Below are positions 58,486 to 64,000 of a stretch of 64,000 nucleotides of DNA, piece by piece. A program made the position numbers and the translations under genes. The notes beneath the pieces were generated by a model, which was not told the DNA's origin, made no database searches, and worked only from the letters and a program-made list of their open reading frames with translations. This DNA comes from Pseudocercospora fijiensis CIRAD86 (lineage: Eukaryota; Ascomycota; Dothideomycetes; Mycosphaerellales; Mycosphaerellaceae), in contig NW_006921532.1 of assembly GCF_000340215.1 (NCBI RefSeq), positions 7,158,550-7,222,549 on the forward strand, read 5' to 3'. Each line of letters begins with the position of its first letter. Positions within the stretch are counted from its first letter, which is position 1.

Positions 58486-61400
58486 TTACTGACTGGCTGT
58501 TGCAATTGACTCGTCCAATGCGATGCCGTCTTGCACTGCATTCTCGCCGCAAGTGTCTTCGCCGTCATGGTTATCGTCATATAGCTGCTCCTCGTCAACC
58601 ATGCGATACACTTCAGGAAGTCGTTGCCGCACGTGCTCTAAGCCATATTTCGCAAGGAAACGGTCTAGCTTGTCCACGACACTTGCCTCAACATCGGGCA
58701 GCTCAGCCAAGCGCCGCACAGCCCATTCAACCATACCTGTTGGCGTTAGGTCCCTTTCGCTGTCCGCATCGCTGGGCGGATCAGCATGGATTTCTTGACT
58801 ACTTCTTGCTTCGTCAAAGCCAGCAGCTTCAAATTCCTCGAGGGCCTTGCCAAGTATAGTGAAGACAGTTCCAGCGTTGGGTATCACTGCACCATACACC
58901 ACTAGATCCCCTGCTCTGCTTCCATCAATGTTGACTACTATCCGCTGGCGTTTGATACTGGCCATGATTTCGGGGCGGAATCGCGGCACTTGTTTCTTGG
59001 CTCGCCTGTGACGAGTGAACACAACTCCCGCGTCGATAGATCTTCGTACGGCGTGAGGCCAAAAGATATCCAGGAGGTGACGACCTGCTCGGGAGCCATA
59101 GGCTTTTACCACGCCGTCTAGGATGATGTTGAAGTCTCTGGTTTCCAAATGGAGGTCGTGATGACCTCGATAAACACGAATTCCAGAGCAGAACCTCGCC
59201 CAGGATTGATCGACTGCAGCGAGGACTGTGAGCACTGACTGCATGGGAATAAGCCGTTCTTGCTCTATAGTCGACCATCCGTGATAACGGAGAGCCAACA
59301 TATCCGTCATGATATGCTTGGCGCGATCTAGGTGCTGTTGTGATTCAGGATCGCCAGATTCCGATTGTCTGGCGAGGACGAGCACGTGTCTAATGAGCTG
59401 GGCGAGATTTGTCATGTCCCACTTCGATCCCCTCGTGGTAGCGAGATGCGAGAGAACACGAGTCGCAGCGTCCCAGCGGTACATTCTGAATTGCGTCGAG
59501 ATGATACTGCGCATTGAGCGTCTCGACAGCTTCAGTTGCTTGAGATTTTCCAGTAAGACTTTGTCGTCGGTCTCTGCGGCTAAGCGCACAATTCCCGGCT
59601 GCACAAAAGGATCGTCATACAGGGATACCGGTATGACTGGGCCATCGATGTCAGTGCTGTACAACAGCCAGTGACCAAAATCAAAGGCTTCTGCATCGCA
59701 TACCAGTTCAAGAAATGGACCAAGTATGTTTGGAGGGATCTGGACGTTGAAGGTCGGGTAATCGATGCTACTGAGATTGCTTGTGAATAAGCCATGCTGT
59801 TGCAACGAGCGGAAGAGAGAAGACGCCGGCTTTGGGGGCTTGATATTCTTGCCGAGCAGATTTTCGCGGTCCGTGCCAAAAAATGTGGTTACAGAGCGGC
59901 TCTTGTCCAGGTCGGTCAATTTCTGTATCATAGAAAACACCTCGAGCGCAGACTCCAGGTTGTTTGCTGAGATTTGGCCACGAAGGGATCGGTGCAAGAG
60001 CCCCAATGACGCCGCAGTTCCATCCAAAACGTAAGCAGGCAGGTCGTTGGTATTGCTGCCATACAGACTTTGACCAAAACCTCCGCCAGCAGACGAGTAT
60101 ATAGCGGATCGTAGTAAAACGTGGTCGTGTTCTGGAGTGATGCTGCCCAGCTCAAGCAGGCGAATGATGACCGATTCCCACGTTCCAAAGCTCAGATTCT
60201 GCCGGCTTTGCAGCAAGAACCACTTCAGCTCAGCCAGAACAGTGACCACTTCATCAATTTGCATGCCACGTGTGCCGACACCAACGTCTGCACTGGTCGC
60301 AACAGCATCGATGTACGCACTGACAAGCTCCCCGCTGATAGTCCGCTCGATAGACTGCTTAGGCTCAGGAGGTGCATCCATTGAGGAGGTCGAACGCGTT
60401 TTGAAAAGATACTCCCACGCACTCCACTCCTTTGACGTGGTTGCCGCCTCTGGCGGTAGCTGTTTCTCGTATTGTGCCCATGAAAGAGGCTTCCATTGCC
60501 GCGATTTGACAAGCGCCTGGAGGATCTCAACGCCTTGTCGAATCCAGCCACCATGTAGGCACGACCACAGAATGAGCTCCATCCAGACTTCAGGCCGCAA
60601 GCCTGCGACATTAACACGATAAGCTGACCCCAGGAGCTCGGGTCGAAGAGAGGAGAACTCGCTTCCCGTGGCCTTGGCTTCCTCTATGACCAGTTTTTGG
60701 TGCGCTCTCCACGCGGCGTCTGACAAGGATGTCAAGATCCTGGAAGACAGCAGCGGTAGCAAGGGCGGCTGCTGAATAGTGCTTTTGTCTGGATTGGCGT
60801 TGGCCTGGTAGATTGACATTGGCATGACTTCTTGGTGGTGCAGATAGGCTATGATCTCCAAGACCTCGGATCGGATCTCGCTCCCAGTACAGGCCTGGGT
60901 CATGGCGCCCAGAGTCCTCCAGACTTGCCCAAGGGCATTGTGGGCGATGACTTCTAGAGGCATTGTGTTCTCTTTCGTAACGGTGAGCTCATCCAGTGTA
61001 GGGCGGCGTGATGATCCAGGTCCAGGCGATACACCAGGTAGTTCCACGTTGACCGGCCCGTTGGTCATTCTGTCGGTCAAGTCTGCCAAAGACCTGTCTG
61101 CGGACTGCCACGCACTGCTCATATGCGCATATTTCGGACTGCGGCCATGTCGTGCGGGGAATTTGTCGACGAGCTTTTTGATCAGCCACACGACAGCATT
61201 CCACCTGTTCTGATGGATGCCCAAATGGTAGAGGATATCAAAAGCCTCGTCGTCACGATTCCTGGGGTACTGCGCGGCCCAGAGAATTTCGGCGACCTCA
61301 CCGGCACTCAATGTCGATGCAGGCGGCGTGACCTGTGGATCTCTCAGGTGCGGAGGCAATGCACCATCGATCAATGCGGCCCAGGCATCAATCGTTCGCT

Positions 61401-61590
61401 CAGGCCGAGATATTTTCTCAAAGACACTATCTCCATGTCGTCGGATGCGGATGGTGCCGAGTGGTGCAGGACGTGGTGCGGCAGTGTGAAAAGGTGAAAG
61501 TGCGCCGCGACGTGCAGGCAGCCTGCTGGACGGCCATTGCCATACTCGCGATGCAGCTGGACGCAGCCCCCGGGCGGTCCATCTTCTCAT
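58486..61590 (-). CDS. Large mitochondrial-type helical protein, unassigned (PPR-like)
   Basis: Single-exon 1034-residue protein from the ATG at 61590, chosen because MRRWTARGLRPAASRVWQW and the following Arg-rich segment look like a mitochondrial presequence; the frame stays open upstream to 61971. The body is helical with repeated motifs such as WNAVVWLIKKLVDKFP and FNIILDGVVKAYGSRAG that resemble pentatricopeptide repeats. The C-terminal 150 residues include a conserved-looking basic segment (FTRHRRAKKQVPRFRPEIMASIKRQ is spread over about 890-915). I cannot name the orthologue; a role in mitochondrial RNA or complex assembly is inference. Confidence 0.7.
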   Translation of the reverse strand: MRRWTARGLRPAASRVWQWPSSRLPARRGALSPFHTAAPRPAPLGTIRIRRHGDSVFEKISRPERTIDAWAALIDGALPPHLRDPQVTPPASTLSAGEVAEILWAAQYPRNRDDEAFDILYHLGIHQNRWNAVVWLIKKLVDKFPARHGRSPKYAHMSSAWQSADRSLADLTDRMTNGPVNVELPGVSPGPGSSRRPTLDELTVTKENTMPLEVIAHNALGQVWRTLGAMTQACTGSEIRSEVLEIIAYLHHQEVMPMSIYQANANPDKSTIQQPPLLPLLSSRILTSLSDAAWRAHQKLVIEEAKATGSEFSSLRPELLGSAYRVNVAGLRPEVWMELILWSCLHGGWIRQGVEILQALVKSRQWKPLSWAQYEKQLPPEAATTSKEWSAWEYLFKTRSTSSMDAPPEPKQSIERTISGELVSAYIDAVATSADVGVGTRGMQIDEVVTVLAELKWFLLQSRQNLSFGTWESVIIRLLELGSITPEHDHVLLRSAIYSSAGGGFGQSLYGSNTNDLPAYVLDGTAASLGLLHRSLRGQISANNLESALEVFSMIQKLTDLDKSRSVTTFFGTDRENLLGKNIKPPKPASSLFRSLQQHGLFTSNLSSIDYPTFNVQIPPNILGPFLELVCDAEAFDFGHWLLYSTDIDGPVIPVSLYDDPFVQPGIVRLAAETDDKVLLENLKQLKLSRRSMRSIISTQFRMYRWDAATRVLSHLATTRGSKWDMTNLAQLIRHVLVLARQSESGDPESQQHLDRAKHIMTDMLALRYHGWSTIEQERLIPMQSVLTVLAAVDQSWARFCSGIRVYRGHHDLHLETRDFNIILDGVVKAYGSRAGRHLLDIFWPHAVRRSIDAGVVFTRHRRAKKQVPRFRPEIMASIKRQRIVVNIDGSRAGDLVVYGAVIPNAGTVFTILGKALEEFEAAGFDEARSSQEIHADPPSDADSERDLTPTGMVEWAVRRLAELPDVEASVVDKLDRFLAKYGLEHVRQRLPEVYRMVDEEQLYDDNHDGEDTCGENAVQDGIALDESIATASQ

Positions 61591-61854
61591 TGGCGCGTTA
61601 TCATGATCGAGGGGAGAGTGGCAGAGGCGGACAGAAAGGCAGAGGCCTTGGCGAAGGGATTTGTGGTGACGTTCCCGAGTCGCGAGGGCGACGCGAACAC
61701 GGACCAGGCTCGCGGTTGAACTTCGGCGGCAGCCACGGTAGCCTGAACTCTCGCTCCACGCCTCGCCAGTCGCGGACACACTGCAGCCTTCTACACTACT
61801 GTAGGTAATAACTTTTCGCCCTGCAGCGCGACTTCTCCATAGCAACAACCAAAG
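61591..61854. promoter_or_regulatory. Divergent promoter region
   Basis: 264 bases between the head-to-head mitochondrial-type gene and PARP-zinc-finger gene; no specific element assigned. Confidence 0.45.
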
Positions 61855-62905
61855 ATGCCGGGCAACTATCGCGTTGGTGAGTGGTGTGCTTCTGTCAGCT
61901 GCAGAAATTCGCACCAAGCTGATATTCGACAGAACTCGCACCCTCGGCGCGCGCAGCATGCCAGCAGACAACCTGCAAGAAGGAAGGTATCAAGATCCAA
62001 AAAGGCGAGCTCCGCCAGGGCGTCTTGGTCACGATCAGGGAGCACGATACAATCAAGTGGCGCCACTGGTACCGAAGCCTCATTGGCAATCTCTGTTCAC
62101 TCTGTCTGACCTTTGTAGGGGCTGTGTTACGCCATTAGTCCTCAGCAACTGGAAGGACGTGTCTGGTGGCGACATGGATCTGATCGATGGCTACGACGAG
62201 CTTCCAGCCGATGCACAGGAGAAAGTAGAGCGCGCTCTGCAGCAGGGTCATGTCGACGACGCTGATTGGAAGGGCGTGAGTCACTTCTTGACCACTATTC
62301 TACACTATATCTGACTGACACCACCTCAGGACATCGAGTTGAACAGACTGGAGAACAATCCAAAAGGGGGCCTATTCTTCACAGCCGCACAGAAGAAGAA
62401 GATGGCCAAGGAGGCAGGCGAGGTGAGCTCAGTCTCGATCAACGTCTGGATATACATTGACCACGTGCAGGACATGGACCAAGATGATGCGCCAAAGAAG
62501 AAGACGACCAACAAGCGCAAGCAGGTCGATAGTGACGATGAAGCTGAGGACAAGCCTGCACCGAAGAAGCGTGGTAAGAAGGCTAAGGTCGAGGAGGATG
62601 CTGTCGAGGAGCCTTCCAAAGCACCTGCCAAGGCCGCTGTTGACGACCAGGCAGACGGTGAAGCTCCTGCACCCAAGAAGTCCAGAGCTAAGAAGGCAAA
62701 GCCAGTCAAGACCGAGGATCCGAGCGACGACGTTGACGAAGCAGTGCAGCCTGGCGAGTCCGAGGACGAGATGCCGGCTCCGAAGCCAACTGCCAAAGCA
62801 ACCAAAGCCAAGGGCAAGAGCAAGGCTGCTAAGAGCAGTGATGCAGAGCCAAAGCCTCAACGCAAGGGCAGAGCTCGTAAGGCTGCCGTTGAGGATGAAG
62901 ACTAA
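61855..62905 (+). CDS. Stand-alone PARP-type zinc-finger protein
   Basis: Five exons: 61855-61876, 61933-62068, 62119-62275, 62330-62422, 62471-62905, giving 280 residues; all four introns are GT..AG and in phase. A PARP-type zinc finger fills residues 1-65: Cys17, Cys22 (CQQTTC), then GIKIQKGELRQG, and His52 with Cys55 in KWRHWGCVTP. In PARP1 and DNA ligase III this fold recognises DNA breaks. No ADP-ribosyltransferase domain follows; instead residues 140-280 are a Lys/Ala/Pro-rich tail with alternating basic and acidic blocks, like a nuclear linker-histone-type tail. A nuclear DNA-binding role is inferred. Confidence 0.88.
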
Positions 62906-64000
62906 GCTGCACCTACCCTCCCTCTATCAGTCTGGATGCGAAGAAAAAAGCACCCTATTTACTCGTACGATAATCTGCACGGTGGACTCTTGCACATCTA
63001 CGGCCTGCAAGTATTTCTATCTGCATCGATGCAAGTGCCAGGCGGGCATGACAGCGCGAGGTTGTTCAAGTCCGCAGCGAAAAGCAGAGCATGTTCTTAT
63101 TTGTTAGCACGATACCCAGCGATATATCGCTTTGTTTTGAGGAAATCAATCATTCAACACCACGACAGACGTAGCTCTCGAGTGCTTTCAAAGGAGCCAA
63201 TTCCTGATCCCTGTGGCCAGTGCTAGATGTCTGCGATACGCGAACTGGTCATAATAAAGCGCCCGCGACTGCCATGAGCAGGACTCTGTTGTCAATACCA
63301 CACAGTCACAATGCACGAGATATCATCGCGTCACGACTCACGAAATATAGGGTTCGCGATCAGATCTGCTGAAGATCGGATCGCAAAGCCTAAATCTGCC
63401 TCCCTAGTCTGTGCATCTGTGCCCGCGCTAGGCTCTTTCGCCGACGTCGATAATGTCTAGTCCTCTTCACAAGAACGCTTTCTCCACGACTAACAATCTA
63501 GGTATCTATCAGCAGAATGAGACACGGATGTAAGTCTCAAGCGTCTAGACAGTAACTTGAATCAGACTCACTGCTTGCTATTCATGATCATTGCCGACAT
63601 GCATGCGAAGCCTGTCGATGTTGCTCGATCTTGAGTATGTATTTCTCGAAAGCTAGGCTAGAAAAGGGTAAGAATATACTGAAGTGTTTGCTTGGTTAGG
63701 TGAATCCGGTCTTAAGGGTTGTTGGAGAATTGCTGACGTTGAATTTGTCGGCGTTTGAAATGGCATGTCCATCCCCGAGTTGCGTTCTTGCGATGCGTAA
63801 ACCTGTCATACCGCCATCAATCTTCGTAGCGGCTGTGCTCACTAGACGCCGTGCATGTCCTTAAAACGCAGAGCGCCATGTTATGCTGCAAAGGTATCAG
63901 CGTTTTCGAAACTCCTTCGATCTATTGCGATCTCTAGCCATCGTCAGTCAATTAGTCTGGGCCAAACTTGTGCCCCGTCACGCCGGATATCACGTGATGT
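62906..64000. other. Right-hand end of the window, no supported gene
   Basis: Open frames are short. An ATG at about 63451 opens 26 codons and meets a GTAAGT donor, but no convincing second exon follows inside the window. No tRNA-like structure was recognised. Confidence 0.4.

Noticed and set aside
63451..63540. Possible first exon (26 codons with GTAAGT donor) near the right end
   Set aside because: No acceptor giving a convincing continuation inside the window; too short to call.

Overview
The window looks like a chromosomal segment of a filamentous ascomycete (Pezizomycotina). The evidence is compact genes with one to five short introns (about 48-100 bases, GT..AG with CTAAC or CTGAC branch sites), divergent and convergent gene pairs, and fungus-typical families: LPPELR F-box-like proteins, BTB proteins, a GH51 arabinofuranosidase, an alcohol oxidase, DUF427 and a TMEM135-like protein. 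The left 2.7 kb has lost nearly all CpA/TpG and is saturated with TpA while keeping CpG, the signature of repeat-induced point mutation (RIP). A Dothideomycete is my best guess; that is inference from gene style only.

Layout. 1-2.7 kb: RIP-destroyed repeat. 4-7.7 kb: Dot1-like histone methyltransferase and an HSL-type alpha/beta hydrolase. 8-9.7 kb: two degenerating copies of an LPPELR gene, one only a 3' fragment and one with a frame break at a G tract. 11.4-14.5 kb: sugar/quinate-type MFS transporter and a BTB protein. 14.9-25 kb: PHD-finger protein, TMEM135-like membrane protein, DUF427 protein, an intact LPPELR protein, a hypothetical protein, an enoyl-CoA hydratase-like enzyme and a two-exon small secreted cysteine-rich protein recovered by reading across its intron. 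25-32 kb: large DUF676 lipase-like protein and an alcohol oxidase-type GMC enzyme with an odd first intron. 33-34.9 kb: an unresolved hypothetical locus and an 18-bp tandem repeat. 35-40.5 kb: housekeeping block of Got1, DAHP synthase and Brf1, with a Gcn4/CPC1-type site in the DAHP synthase/Brf1 divergent promoter. 41.5-44.5 kb: two more BTB-family genes, one with a frame break. 44.6-53.4 kb: PPR protein, kinesin-6-like motor, an unresolved small locus, and the DEAD-box helicase Dbp2 with its long late intron. 54-63 kb: secreted GH51 arabinofuranosidase, GNAT acetyltransferase, a large mitochondrial-type protein and a stand-alone PARP-type zinc-finger protein. 63-64 kb: no supported gene.

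Much of the window is ordinary housekeeping: chromatin, Pol III initiation, Golgi transport, aromatic amino-acid synthesis, RNA helicase, mitochondrial expression. The accessory flavour comes from the RIP relic, the decaying LPPELR and BTB copies, the secreted cysteine-rich protein and the carbohydrate/alcohol enzymes. Multi-exon models were built by hand from splice motifs and reading-frame continuity and have not been tested against transcripts.
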